A stretch of DNA of 21,754 nucleotides. It comes from JBBQDK01 sp038319625. GTDB lineage: Bacteria > Pseudomonadota > Gammaproteobacteria > JBBQDK01. Shown in pieces: positions 14,098 to 21,522 of the stretch. The stretch covers positions 1 to 21,754 of the forward strand of contig JBBQDK010000035.1 in NCBI GenBank assembly GCA_038319625.1. Reading direction: 5' to 3'. The notes beneath the pieces are model-generated. The model made no database searches. It saw only the letters and a program-made list of their open reading frames with translations, and was not told the DNA's origin. A program made the position numbers and the translations under genes. Every line of letters begins with the position of its first letter. The first letter of the stretch is position 1.

Positions 14098-14613
14098 ATG
14101 CCAAAACTTCTGAATGTCTTTCTCAAGATCTGCCTGCTGCGCGCCGGACCGCAGGACATCCCGGCGGCCAGTGTGGTGTTGGTACTCACGACCGGAACGT
14201 ATCTGTGTATCGGCATGCTGATTGCGCTGACCAGCTACAATTTTGGCCAGGCGCTGTTCTGGTCGGCGCTCGACACCTTGCTGCTGGCCGTGGTGGCGCA
14301 GCTCGGCTTGCGCTGGTGCGGCCACCCGCGCCGCTTTCAACAGACTTTCAGCGCCCTGACCGGCAGCGGTGCCTTGCTTAGTCTGGTGAGCTGGCCTTTC
14401 ATGCTGTTGTTGCTGCGACTGCCGGAGGGCGATGTCAACGCGGCCCTGCCATCGTTGCTGATCGTTGTGCTGATGCTCTGGAGTATCGCGGTGATCGCAC
14501 ACATTTTGCGCCATGCACTGTCATCCAGCTACGCCGTCGGTGTGCTGTTCGCATTGTTGTACGCGATCCTTTCATGGAATCTCGGTGCCACGCTGTTCCC
14601 ACAGGTCACCTGA
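14098..14613 (+). CDS. Yip1-like integral membrane protein
   Basis: This 171-residue inner-membrane protein has about five membrane segments (about residues 24-45, 50-70, 82-104, 117-135 and 145-165). The pattern (FGQALFWSALDTLLLAVVAQLGLRW, then FQQTFSALTGSGALLSLVSWPFMLLLL) resembles the bacterial Yip1 superfamily, whose role is mostly unknown. The ATG at 14098 removes 20 non-hydrophobic residues that the open frame would add; its ribosome site is poor. The stop codon is one base before the mpl ATG, so it is in an operon with mpl. Confidence 0.75.
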   Translation: MPKLLNVFLKICLLRAGPQDIPAASVVLVLTTGTYLCIGMLIALTSYNFGQALFWSALDTLLLAVVAQLGLRWCGHPRRFQQTFSALTGSGALLSLVSWPFMLLLLRLPEGDVNAALPSLLIVVLMLWSIAVIAHILRHALSSSYAVGVLFALLYAILSWNLGATLFPQVT

Positions 14614-14614
14614 C

Positions 14615-15994
14615 ATGCATATCCATATCCTTGGCATCGGCGGCACTTTCATGGGCGGCATGGCACTGCTGGCACGCGCCGCCGGTCACACGGTGAGTGG
14701 CTCCGATACCAAGCTCTATCCGCCCATGAGTACACAGCTTGCGGAACAGGGCATCACAGTATGTGAAGGCTACGACCCCGCACATCTCGATCCCGCGCCG
14801 GATGTCGTGGTGGTCGGCAACGTCATGACGCGCGGCAATCCGGCGGTCGAATATATGCTCGACCGCGGTCTGCCCTACACCTCCGGTCCGCAATGGCTGG
14901 CCGAACATGTACTGCAAGACCGCTGGGTGCTGGCCGTCGCCGGCACGCACGGCAAGACCACGACGGCCAGCATGCTGGCCTGGATTCTCGAGCATGCAGG
15001 GCTACAACCGGGCTTTCTGATCGGCGGCGTGCCGGAAAATTTCGGGATTTCGGCCAGACTCGGTGCCGCGCCGTTCTTCATCGTCGAAGCCGATGAGTAC
15101 GACACGGCCTTTTTCGACAAGCGTTCCAAGTTCGTGCATTACCGGCCGCGCACGCTGATTCTGAACAATCTTGAATTCGATCATGCCGACATCTTTCCTG
15201 ACCTCGCCGCCATTCAGCGCCAGTTCCATCATCTGGTGCGCACTGTGCCCGGCAACGGACTGATCGTTGCCAACGGCGCCGACCCGGCGCTGGCCGCCAC
15301 GCTTGAACAGGGCTGCTGGACGCCGGTGGAACATTTCGCCAGCGCCGAGAGCTTGTGGCGGGTGCAATCGCTGACCCCGGACGACAGCCGGTTTACGGTC
15401 ATCTGTGGCGAACGGCAAATCGGTGAGGTGCACTGGGATCTGCTTGGCGCGCACAACAGCGCCAATGCCCTGGCCGCCATCGCCGCGGCACGGCACGCCG
15501 GCGTGCCGCCGGCTGTGGCCATCGAAGCGCTGGCCCTGTTCCGCAATGTGAAGCGTCGCTTGCAGGTGCGCGGCACAGTCAGGGGCATCACCGTCTACGA
15601 CGATTTCGCCCATCATCCCACCGCCATCACCACGACACTGGCGGGCCTGCGCGGCCGCGTCGGCGCGGCGCGCATCATCGCGCTGCTGGAACCGCGTTCC
15701 AACACCATGCGCCTGGGCGTGCACAAGGATCATCTTGGCCCGGCGCTCGCCGCTGCCGACCTGGTGCTGTTGTATCAGCCGGACGATCTGGGCTGGGATC
15801 TGCACGACGTGGCAACTGCACTCGGCACCAAGGCTGAGGTGCACAGCACTATCGACTCATTGATTGCGGCGGTCCTGTCAGAGGCGCAAGCGGGTGATCA
15901 TGTGCTGATCATGAGCAACGGCGCCTTTGGTGGTATCCATGAGAAATTGTTGGCCGCGCTGGCCGGTCACTCAGCACCAGCGGCCAAGCTCTGA
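14615..15994 (+). CDS. mpl: UDP-N-acetylmuramate:L-alanyl-gamma-D-glutamyl-meso-diaminopimelate ligase
   Basis: This 459-residue cytoplasmic Mur ligase (E. coli Mpl has 457) attaches recovered murein tripeptide to UDP-MurNAc in peptidoglycan recycling. It begins MHIHILGIGGTFMGGMALLARAAGH, the Mpl form of the N-terminal Rossmann motif, and has the ATP loop GTHGKTT (110-116), VEADEYDTAFFDKRSKFVHYRP, LEFDHADIFPDL, NVKRRLQVRG, VYDDFAHHPTAI and EPRSNTMRLGVHK. The HHPTAI and RSNTMRLG motifs separate it from MurC. The ATG at 14615 sits one base after the upstream stop, so translation is probably coupled. A small hairpin GGGC-CAGC-GCCC follows at 16004-16015. Confidence 0.97.
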   Translation: MHIHILGIGGTFMGGMALLARAAGHTVSGSDTKLYPPMSTQLAEQGITVCEGYDPAHLDPAPDVVVVGNVMTRGNPAVEYMLDRGLPYTSGPQWLAEHVLQDRWVLAVAGTHGKTTTASMLAWILEHAGLQPGFLIGGVPENFGISARLGAAPFFIVEADEYDTAFFDKRSKFVHYRPRTLILNNLEFDHADIFPDLAAIQRQFHHLVRTVPGNGLIVANGADPALAATLEQGCWTPVEHFASAESLWRVQSLTPDDSRFTVICGERQIGEVHWDLLGAHNSANALAAIAAARHAGVPPAVAIEALALFRNVKRRLQVRGTVRGITVYDDFAHHPTAITTTLAGLRGRVGAARIIALLEPRSNTMRLGVHKDHLGPALAAADLVLLYQPDDLGWDLHDVATALGTKAEVHSTIDSLIAAVLSEAQAGDHVLIMSNGAFGGIHEKLLAALAGHSAPAAKL

Positions 15995-16216
15995 CATTGT
16001 CTTGGGCCAGCGCCCTAAAATAAATCGCACCCGGATTTTTCTGCACCCTGGCGGTGCGTCATCTCTAGACCCGACACAGCAAAAAACCGAAAGGATTCGA
16101 TTAAGTTACTGTTAGTCGTTGTGATTAAGCATGTGGCATGGGCCGTGCAAAGCTCAGAGTCAGGATCCGCACATCTGCGATCTGAACGTACAGCTACTCT
16201 GAAACGGGAGAAAACC

Positions 16217-16966
16217 ATGACCATGAAAACCCCTCGCTCGGCCAGGCGTCTTACCGCACTTGCCGCTGTTTGTGCGCTCGCACCGCTGGGACTGACTGTT
16301 GCGCACGCCGACGACTGGTCGGTGACCGGCAATGTGGGATTGACCACTGACTACGTGTTCCGGGGTATTTCCCAGACCGACGAGAGCCCGGCCATTCAAG
16401 GTGGCATCGATGTCAGCCACGCCAGCGGTTTTTACGCCGGTACCTGGGGCTCTAATGTGAATTTCAATGATGGCGACCAAGCCAGCGTCGAACTCGATTA
16501 TTACACCGGCTTCAAGGGCGAGATAACCAAGGAGCTGAGTTGGGATGTCGGTGCGCTGTATTACAGCTATCCGGGCGCCTCCAGTTCGCTGGATTACAAC
16601 TATTGGGAAGGCAAGTTCGCGCTGGGTTACACGCCCAGTGGCGTCGCCATGGCCCCGACCTTCGGCCTGTCCGTCTTTTATTCGCCGGAATTTTTCGGCC
16701 ATGTCGGTCCAGCGACTTATGTCAATGGTTCGGTGTCTGTGCAGTTGGCTCAGGCAGTGAGCCTGAACGCCAGCATCGGTAATCAGCAGTTTTCCGACAG
16801 CGGCGCACCGGTTGACTACATGGATTGGAAAGTGGGATTGCACACCGAATATGCCGGCGTGGGCTTTGAACTGGGTTACACCGACACGGATATGAGCAAG
16901 GCGGAGTGCTTCAACAGTACCTTATGTGATGGCCGCGTGCTGTTTACTGTTTCCAAGAGTCTCTGA
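16217..16966 (+). CDS. TorF-family putative porin
   Basis: This 249-residue protein has a Sec signal peptide (basic MTMKTPRSARR, hydrophobic core, predicted cleavage after AHA at residue 31). The mature part is rich in alternating aromatic and polar beta strands: GNVGLTTDYVFRGISQTDESPAIQGGIDVSHASGFYAGTWGSNV is the hallmark start of the TorF/gcw_chp family. It ends in VLFTVSKSL; the last residue is leucine, where many outer-membrane barrels end in phenylalanine. It is inferred to be an outer-membrane beta-barrel; its substrate is unknown. The ATG at 16217 has GGGAG upstream. The 222 bases before it hold only weak hairpins and presumably its promoter. Confidence 0.9.
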   Translation: MTMKTPRSARRLTALAAVCALAPLGLTVAHADDWSVTGNVGLTTDYVFRGISQTDESPAIQGGIDVSHASGFYAGTWGSNVNFNDGDQASVELDYYTGFKGEITKELSWDVGALYYSYPGASSSLDYNYWEGKFALGYTPSGVAMAPTFGLSVFYSPEFFGHVGPATYVNGSVSVQLAQAVSLNASIGNQQFSDSGAPVDYMDWKVGLHTEYAGVGFELGYTDTDMSKAECFNSTLCDGRVLFTVSKSL

Positions 16967-17008
16967 CACAGGTCGCAACCACTCGTGAGTCGCGCTATCC
17001 CGCAAAGG

Positions 17009-17051
17009 GTGTGCACTGATCCTGTTGACAGAGTCTGTGCACACACTTTTT
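17009..17051 (+). terminator. terminator of the porin gene
   Basis: GTGTGCAC (17009-17016) and GTGCACAC (17037-17044) form a perfect 8-bp stem, with CTGT/ACAG able to pair inside the loop, followed by five T. It lies 42 bases after the porin stop. Because A follows the T run, it may also act weakly on the other strand for the zinc-ribbon gene. Confidence 0.7.
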
Positions 17052-17090
17052 AAAAAACCGCTGCCGGTCAAGACGCCAGTCAGTGGCTGA

Positions 17091-17363
17091 TTATTGCTTT
17101 TCCAGCGGCACCCACGCCAGGTGCATGCCGATCATCATTGCGAGGCCGACGGCGCTCAGGCCATACATCAGGGGCTCGGAGTTGATGAGGTAGTAGGCAG
17201 CGATCATGACCAGACTGCCCGGAGTCGCTGCCAACAACCAGGGCTTGAAGCGTACCTTTACGGGTTCGCCGCAGGATTTGCAGATCATTTGGGAACCGGG
17301 GCCCAACATGGCCTTTTGCAAGGCAGTGATGCCGGGCTTTTTGCAGTTAGGACAAGTGAACAT
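17091..17363 (-). CDS. zinc-ribbon membrane protein of unknown function
   Basis: This 90-residue protein has an N-terminal C4 zinc ribbon, CPNC (about residues 4-7) and CKSC (about 28-31). Two membrane helices follow (about 43-60 and 66-84) with a short basic segment (KVRFKPW) before the first. Such proteins are common and mostly uncharacterised. The ATG at 17363 has GGAG seven bases upstream; a TTG codon just before it is the alternative. Confidence 0.72.
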   Translation of the reverse strand: MFTCPNCKKPGITALQKAMLGPGSQMICKSCGEPVKVRFKPWLLAATPGSLVMIAAYYLINSEPLMYGLSAVGLAMMIGMHLAWVPLEKQ

Positions 17364-17417
17364 CAAAAAACTCCGAATATAGAATCGGTGCTAAATGGCA
17401 CTTATTTAAGCTCAAAG

Positions 17418-17447
17418 GGTGGGTTAGCGCTTGTTGCGTAACCCACC
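17418..17447. repeat. REP-like palindrome 1
   Basis: GGTGGGTTA and TAACCCACC flank GCGC-TTGTT-GCG and fold into a near-perfect hairpin of about 12 bp with one bulged G. The sequence type (GGTGGGTTA...TAACCCACC) resembles dispersed palindromes common between genes in proteobacteria. It lies in the noncoding gap between mnmG and the zinc-ribbon gene. Confidence 0.65.
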
Positions 17448-17470
17448 AGGCGTCGCGAAGCAACACAAAA

Positions 17471-17505
17471 CATTGTTCAGGGTGTGCCTTACGGCGCAAA
17501 CAATG
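17471..17505. repeat. REP-like palindrome 2
   Basis: CATTGTT (17471-17477) and AACAATG (17499-17505) are perfect inverted repeats. Inside, GTGCC can pair with GGCGC imperfectly, and GGTGTGC/GCACC is an alternative pairing. It lies 23 bases from palindrome 1, which suggests a paired REP-type unit. The remainder of 17364-17651 shows no gene. Confidence 0.55.
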
Positions 17506-17627
17506 CACCTAACCGATCGTACATCAGGTTATATCCATCTAAGTAAGTGCCACCCGGGTCAGTACTCTGCTTTTTCGTTATGCGCAGATAGAAAACGTGT
17601 CCGGATTCTACCGTTTATTTTTGCAAA

Positions 17628-17645
17628 GTGCACCCTGTGGTGCAC
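17628..17645 (-). terminator. hairpin at the end of mnmG
   Basis: GTGCACC-CTGT-GGTGCAC is a perfect 7-bp stem with a 4-base loop, six bases past the mnmG stop in the reading direction of that gene. On the minus strand it is followed by TTTGCAAAAATAA, a weak T-tract, so termination is likely but modest. Confidence 0.55.
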
Positions 17646-17651
17646 GGGGAT

Positions 17652-19541
17652 TTACGCCGAACGTGCCACGCCACTTTTCTTTTTGATGTGCACCAGTAAC
17701 AGTGAAATCGCCGCCGGCGTCATGCCGGGGATGCGCGTCGCCTGACCGAGTGTCAGAGGACGGTGGTCGCAGAGCTTCTGGCGTACCTCATTGGACAGGC
17801 CGACCACATTGGCATAATCGAAATCATCCGGCAGGCGCAGTTCCTCATGACGTTGTGTGCGAGCGATTTCGAACTGTTGACGGTCGATGTAACCGGCATA
17901 CTTTATCTGAATCTCAACTTGCTCGGCGACATCGGCAGCGATCGGATCCATGCCGGCATCCGGCAGCGACAGTAAGGCTGCGTAGTTGACCTCTGGGCGG
18001 CGCAGCAGATCCAGCAATGAATATTCCCGCGTCAGTGGTACGCCGATACGTTGTTCGAGTAGTTGCGCCGCCGTTGTGTCCGGGTGCACGAAGGTTTCGC
18101 GCAGACGCCGTTGTTCGCGTTCGATGGCCTCCAGCTTGACGGTGAATGTCCGCCAGCGCTGTTCATCCACTACGCCGAGTTCGCGGCCCTTGGCGGTGAG
18201 GCGCAGGTCGGCATTGTCCTCACGCAGCAGCAGCCGGTATTCGGCGCGGCTGGTGAACATGCGATACGGCTCGCTGGTGCCACGTGTGATCAGATCGTCG
18301 ATGAGCACGCCGATGTAGGCCTCGTCGCGTCGCGGGCACCACGGCTCCTGTTCCTTCACAAGCAAGGCGGCATTTAACCCGGCGATCAGACCCTGTGCGG
18401 CCGCTTCCTCGTAACCGGTGGTGCCGTTGATCTGGCCAGCGAAGAACAGCCCGGCGATGTGGCGCGTTTCCAGGGAGTAATTGAGATCGCGCGGATCGAA
18501 GAAATCGTACTCGATGGCGTAACCCGGCCGCGTTATGTGCGCGTTCTCGAAACCCTTGATGGATCGCACCAGATCGAACTGCACATCGAAGGGCAGGCTG
18601 GTGGAGATGCCGTTGGGGTAGACTTCGTGAGTAGTCAGCCCTTCGGGCTCGATGAAAATCTGATGCGAAAGCTTGTCGGCGAAGCGCATTACTTTGTCTT
18701 CGACCGACGGACAGTAACGCGGGCCGACGCCTTCGATCACGCCGGTATACATCGGTGAGCGGTCCAGGCCGGCACGGATGATGTCGTGGGTACGTTCATT
18801 GGTATGGGTGATGTGACAACTCACCTGCCGGGGATGTTCGGCCGCGTTGCCAAGGTAGGAGAACACCGGCACTGGCTCATCGCCGCGCTGTTCGGCCAGC
18901 TGCGAGTAATCGATGCTGCGTCCGTCGATGCGCGGTGGCGTGCCGGTCTTGAGGCGCTCGACGCGCAGCGGCAGTTCGCGCAGCCGTGCGGCCAATGCAT
19001 TGGCCGGCGGATCACCGGCGCGACCGCCTTCGTAATTGGCCAGTCCGATATGTATTTTCCCGCCGAGAAAGGTACCGACCGTCAGTACCACCGCGAGCGC
19101 GGAAAATTTCAGGCCCATCTGCGTCACCACACCGGTAACACGTCCGTCCGCCACGATCAGATCGCTGACTGCCTGTTGAAAGATTTGCAGGTTGTCCTGT
19201 GATTCCAGCGCAGCGCGCACAGCCTGCTTGTACAGCACGCGATCAGCCTGCGCACGCGTCGCGCGCACCGCCGGACCCTTGCTGGCATTGAGTATGCGGA
19301 ATTGAATGCCGGCGCGATCCGTTGCCTTCGCCATCACGCCGCCGAGTGCATCGATCTCCTTGACAAGGTGCCCCTTGCCGATGCCGCCGATAGCCGGATT
19401 GCAGCTCATCTGACCGAGCGTCTCGACATTGTGCGTGAGCAGCAGCGTACGGCAGCCGCGCCGCGCGGAGGCGAGCGCCGCCTCGGTGCCGGCATGACCG
19501 CCACCGATCACGATGACGTCGTATTTGTCCTGGTAGAACAT
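17652..19541 (-). CDS. mnmG: tRNA uridine-5-carboxymethylaminomethyl modification enzyme MnmG
   Basis: This 629-residue protein has the same length as E. coli MnmG (GidA) and matches it throughout. With MnmE it installs the cmnm5 group on wobble uridine 34 of several tRNAs, using FAD, NADH and methylene-tetrahydrofolate. Visible motifs are the FAD loop GGGHAGTEA (13-21), QMSCNPAIGGIGKGHLVKE, SKGPAVRATRAQADR, RLKTGTPPRID, EGVGPRYCPSVEDK, FFAGQINGTTGYEEAAAQG and YRMFTSRAEYRLLLREDNADLRLT. The start MFYQDKYDV at 19541 is the family start; an ATG at 19568 with a slightly better ribosome site would add nine residues. The usual partner rsmG (gidB) is absent downstream, and an integron integrase sits directly upstream. 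Confidence 0.97.
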   Translation of the reverse strand: MFYQDKYDVIVIGGGHAGTEAALASARRGCRTLLLTHNVETLGQMSCNPAIGGIGKGHLVKEIDALGGVMAKATDRAGIQFRILNASKGPAVRATRAQADRVLYKQAVRAALESQDNLQIFQQAVSDLIVADGRVTGVVTQMGLKFSALAVVLTVGTFLGGKIHIGLANYEGGRAGDPPANALAARLRELPLRVERLKTGTPPRIDGRSIDYSQLAEQRGDEPVPVFSYLGNAAEHPRQVSCHITHTNERTHDIIRAGLDRSPMYTGVIEGVGPRYCPSVEDKVMRFADKLSHQIFIEPEGLTTHEVYPNGISTSLPFDVQFDLVRSIKGFENAHITRPGYAIEYDFFDPRDLNYSLETRHIAGLFFAGQINGTTGYEEAAAQGLIAGLNAALLVKEQEPWCPRRDEAYIGVLIDDLITRGTSEPYRMFTSRAEYRLLLREDNADLRLTAKGRELGVVDEQRWRTFTVKLEAIEREQRRLRETFVHPDTTAAQLLEQRIGVPLTREYSLLDLLRRPEVNYAALLSLPDAGMDPIAADVAEQVEIQIKYAGYIDRQQFEIARTQRHEELRLPDDFDYANVVGLSNEVRQKLCDHRPLTLGQATRIPGMTPAAISLLLVHIKKKSGVARSA

Positions 19542-19590
19542 GGGAGAGACCGCAGAAGAACCGGTCATATTCTAGCCTGACGTGGCCATG

Positions 19591-20583
19591 CTATCCACCG
19601 GAATGCGGGCCGGGACCTGAATAGCCATGGTCCAGCGGGCTGCGGACACCACGGCCACCCCTGTTAAGCACATGGGTATAGATCATAGTGGTGCTCAGGT
19701 CCTTGTGTCCCAGTAGCTCCTGGATCGTGCGGATATCGTAACCGTCTTCAAGCAGATGGGTGGCGAAGCAGTGCCGCAAGGTGTGACTGCTGACAGGCTT
19801 GCCAAAGTGGCAGCGAGACACCGCTTGATGAATGTGTCGTTGCAGATTCTTCTCGTCCAGATGATGGCGCCGCAACACGGTATCGCCGCGCGCGGTGGAT
19901 AAATTGCCCGATGGGAATACATACTGCCATCCCCACTCGCGATCCGCATGGGGGTACTTGCGGGCGAGCGAGAACGGCAAGGCAACGGATCCCTTGTCCT
20001 GAGCAAGGTCGGATTGATGCAATGCGCGCACCTTTTCCAAATGGGATTTGAGCTGTTCTATGAGCGAAGCGGGCAGCACCGTAACCCTATCCTTATTGCC
20101 CTTCCCTTCGCGGATTACCAATTGCTGCTTGAGAAAATCCAGGTCTTTGACGCGCAGGCGCAGTGCTTCCATCAAGCGCATGCCGGTGCCGTACATCAAC
20201 CGGGCGATGAGTTGGGGAATGCCATCGAGCGCGCTCAGAAGCTTGTGGACCTCATCGCGGGTCAGGACAGTAGGCAAGCGCCTGGGCCGTTTCGCCCTGA
20301 CCACATCCTCAAGCCACTCCAGCTTCAGACAAAGAACCTTCTGGTAAAGGAACAAAATGGCTGATAACGCTTGATTTTGCGTGGCTGCTGCGACATTCTT
20401 CGTGACAGCGAGATCAGAAAGAAAGGCAGTGATCTCGCGCTCCCCCATCTCAGAAGGGTGACGTTTGCCATGGAAAAGAATAAACCGACGAATCCAATGA
20501 ACGTAACTGTCCTCGGTGCGCCTGCTGTAATGCCGTACGCGGATTGCCGCGCGGACCTGATCGAGAAGTTTCGGTGTAATCAT
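19591..20583 (-). CDS. intI: integron integrase (IntI, tyrosine recombinase)
   Basis: This 330-residue protein has the SAM-like N-terminal domain (about 5-95) and a complete tyrosine-recombinase catalytic domain: R136 (GTGMRLMEAL), K in EGKGNKDR, H267 and R270 (SSHTLRHCFATHLL), H293 (LLGHKDL) and nucleophile Y302 (TTMIYTHV). The insertion ALPFSLARKYPHADREWGWQYVFPS (about 201-225) is found only in integron integrases and separates it from XerC/D and phage integrases. It recombines folded single-stranded attC with attI. The ATG at 20583 is chosen for GGAGG five bases upstream. No stop or frameshift is visible, so it is probably active. Its 3' end is 49 bases before mnmG on the same strand. Confidence 0.95.
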   Translation of the reverse strand: MITPKLLDQVRAAIRVRHYSRRTEDSYVHWIRRFILFHGKRHPSEMGEREITAFLSDLAVTKNVAAATQNQALSAILFLYQKVLCLKLEWLEDVVRAKRPRRLPTVLTRDEVHKLLSALDGIPQLIARLMYGTGMRLMEALRLRVKDLDFLKQQLVIREGKGNKDRVTVLPASLIEQLKSHLEKVRALHQSDLAQDKGSVALPFSLARKYPHADREWGWQYVFPSGNLSTARGDTVLRRHHLDEKNLQRHIHQAVSRCHFGKPVSSHTLRHCFATHLLEDGYDIRTIQELLGHKDLSTTMIYTHVLNRGGRGVRSPLDHGYSGPGPHSGG

Positions 20584-20665
20584 GCGAGCCTCCATGCTCC
20601 ATTTGTATTTCCATATAGGCTCCGTATGTGGAACCCAAGCCATTGAATATAAGCAACCCAAAATG

Positions 20666-20694
20666 ATTATGGAGCCCAATTGCGCCGTTTGCAA
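20666..20694 (-). promoter_or_regulatory. candidate integrase promoter
   Basis: On the minus strand TTGCAA (20694-20689) and CATAAT (20671-20666) are separated by 17 bases. The transcription start would be near 20659, giving a leader of about 75 bases. No LexA box of the CTGT-N8-ACAG type overlaps it, unlike many integrases. A plus-strand pair TTGAAT (20643-20648) and GATTAT (20665-20670), spacer 16, could be the cassette promoter and shares the same bases. Confidence 0.45.
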
Positions 20695-20727
20695 CGGAGC
20701 ATTTAGGCTCCCTAATTGTAGTTGGGC
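20669..20727 (+). other. attI recombination site
   Basis: The crossover core GTTGGGC (GTTRRRY) is at 20721-20727, with the junction after G20721. Upstream are direct repeats ATGGAGC (20669-20675) and ACGGAGC (20694-20700), 25 bases apart, and an inverted copy, GGAGC-ATTTAG-GCTCC, at 20696-20711. In attI1 two direct repeats upstream of the core bind the integrase. By analogy these are the likely accessory sites. Boundaries are approximate. Confidence 0.75.
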
Positions 20728-20771
20728 TTCTGGAACCTTCACACATCATGATTAAGGATTGGTAGACAACC

Positions 20772-21074
20772 ATGACGCGGGATGAACTTATTGATGCCGT
20801 ACTTGAAGAAATGGAGCGTGTTTGGGGCGAGGACGGATTCGGAGGCGAAGCGGATGCCTATGCCTGGCTTCTGAAAACCTATGGCATTACCGAGGAGGAG
20901 GACGTTTCCTGGCAACTGATTCTACAAGACAGCATGGATGATCTTCCTGAAGAAGAGCTTGAGGACGCCGAGCTAATAGATTTTCTGGAGGATGAAGATG
21001 CAGTAGTCCAGTTCTTACAGACGCTGCTTGCCAAGTATCAAAGCGCCTCCGAGATTTACCTACCGCATGGTTAA
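20772..21074 (+). CDS. highly acidic cassette-encoded protein of unknown function
   Basis: This 100-residue protein is the only gene of the first integron cassette. It has 29 Asp/Glu and about four Lys/Arg, so the net charge is near -25. It looks helical, with acidic clusters such as TEEEDVSW, MDDLPEEELEDAELIDFLEDEDA, and a less charged C-terminus (FLQTLLAKYQSASEIYLPHG). There is no signal peptide or membrane segment. I do not recognise a family. Its acidity and size resemble DNA-mimic proteins such as anti-restriction or anti-repressor factors, but that is only a shape argument. The ribosome site is weak (AAGGA, about 14 bases upstream). The stop is nine bases before attC. Confidence 0.75.
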   Translation: MTRDELIDAVLEEMERVWGEDGFGGEADAYAWLLKTYGITEEEDVSWQLILQDSMDDLPEEELEDAELIDFLEDEDAVVQFLQTLLAKYQSASEIYLPHG

Positions 21075-21083
21075 GGTGTATCA

Positions 21084-21161
21084 GCCCAACCATGCGCTCC
21101 AGCCGACCGGCTACAGCAAGCTTCGCTTGCTTCCGCCGTCGGCTGAGCTTGAACGTTGGGC
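21084..21161 (+). repeat. attC recombination site of cassette 1 (78 bases)
   Basis: The ends GCCCAAC (21084-21090) and GTTGGGC (21155-21161) are exact complements and fit RYYYAAC...GTTRRRY. Inside, AGCCGAC (21101-21107) pairs with GTCGGCT near the other arm. The centre has a further hairpin, AGCAAG-CTTCG-CTTGCT. The folded bottom strand is the integrase substrate. Crossover is after G21155, which starts cassette 2. Confidence 0.93.
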
Positions 21162-21187
21162 TTCTTGAAAAGCCACCGCACAACACA

Positions 21188-21216
21188 TTGACAGCATGTA
21201 GCCGCCTGGCTACACT
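21188..21216 (+). promoter_or_regulatory. cassette-borne promoter and operator of the toxin-antitoxin pair
   Basis: A perfect TTGACA (21188-21193), a 17-base spacer and TACACT (21211-21216) make a good sigma-70 promoter inside cassette 2. The inverted repeat TGTAGCC-GCCT-GGCTACA (21197-21214) fills the spacer and overlaps the -10, an ideal place for autorepression by the antitoxin. The predicted start is at 21223, the A of the toxin ATG. Confidence 0.7.
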
Positions 21217-21222
21217 TGGTTC

Positions 21223-21513
21223 ATGATCGAAATCCGCAAGACGGATGTCTATGTTCAGTGGCTCGATGGCCTGCACGACATCCATGTGCGGGCTCGCGTT
21301 CTTGCGCGGGTTGAACGCTTGGCAGCCGGGAATCCAGGAGACGTTAAGCCCGTAGGTGAAGGCGTCTCGGAGATGCGGATCGATTTCGGCCCCGGTTACC
21401 GGGTGTATTACAAGAAGCATGGACGCGAGGTGGTAATTCTGCTTGCTGGTGGTGATAAACGAAGCCAGGCCAGCGACATCAAAACTGCCTTGCGCCTCGC
21501 ACGCAATCTGTAG
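21223..21513 (+). CDS. RelE/HigB-type toxin (addiction module killer protein)
   Basis: This 96-residue protein matches the HigB-like killer family (RelE/ParE superfamily, Gp49-like): VQWLDGLHDIHVRARVLARVERLAAGNPGDVKPVGEGVSEMRIDFGPGYRVYYKKHG, then VILLAGGDKRSQASDIKTALRLA. Family members are typically ribosome-dependent mRNA endonucleases. The gene comes first and its antitoxin second, nine bases later, the order typical of higBA. The predicted promoter leaves no leader before the ATG at 21223, and no ribosome site is visible there. The module sits in an integron cassette, where toxin-antitoxin pairs are thought to stabilise the array. Confidence 0.92.
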   Translation: MIEIRKTDVYVQWLDGLHDIHVRARVLARVERLAAGNPGDVKPVGEGVSEMRIDFGPGYRVYYKKHGREVVILLAGGDKRSQASDIKTALRLARNL

Positions 21514-21522
21514 GAGTACATT

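Noticed and set aside
16005..16057. Hairpins GGGC-CAGC-GCCC and GCACC-CTGGC-GGTGC after mpl, considered as an attC or a terminator
   Set aside because: Stems are only 4-5 bp, there is no T-tract, and the attC consensus ends RYYYAAC and GTTRRRY are absent.
20595..20742. N-terminal extension of the integrase to about 383 residues
   Set aside because: The extension would run through the attI direct repeats and candidate promoter. The ATG at 20583 has GGAGG five bases upstream and gives the usual integrase length.
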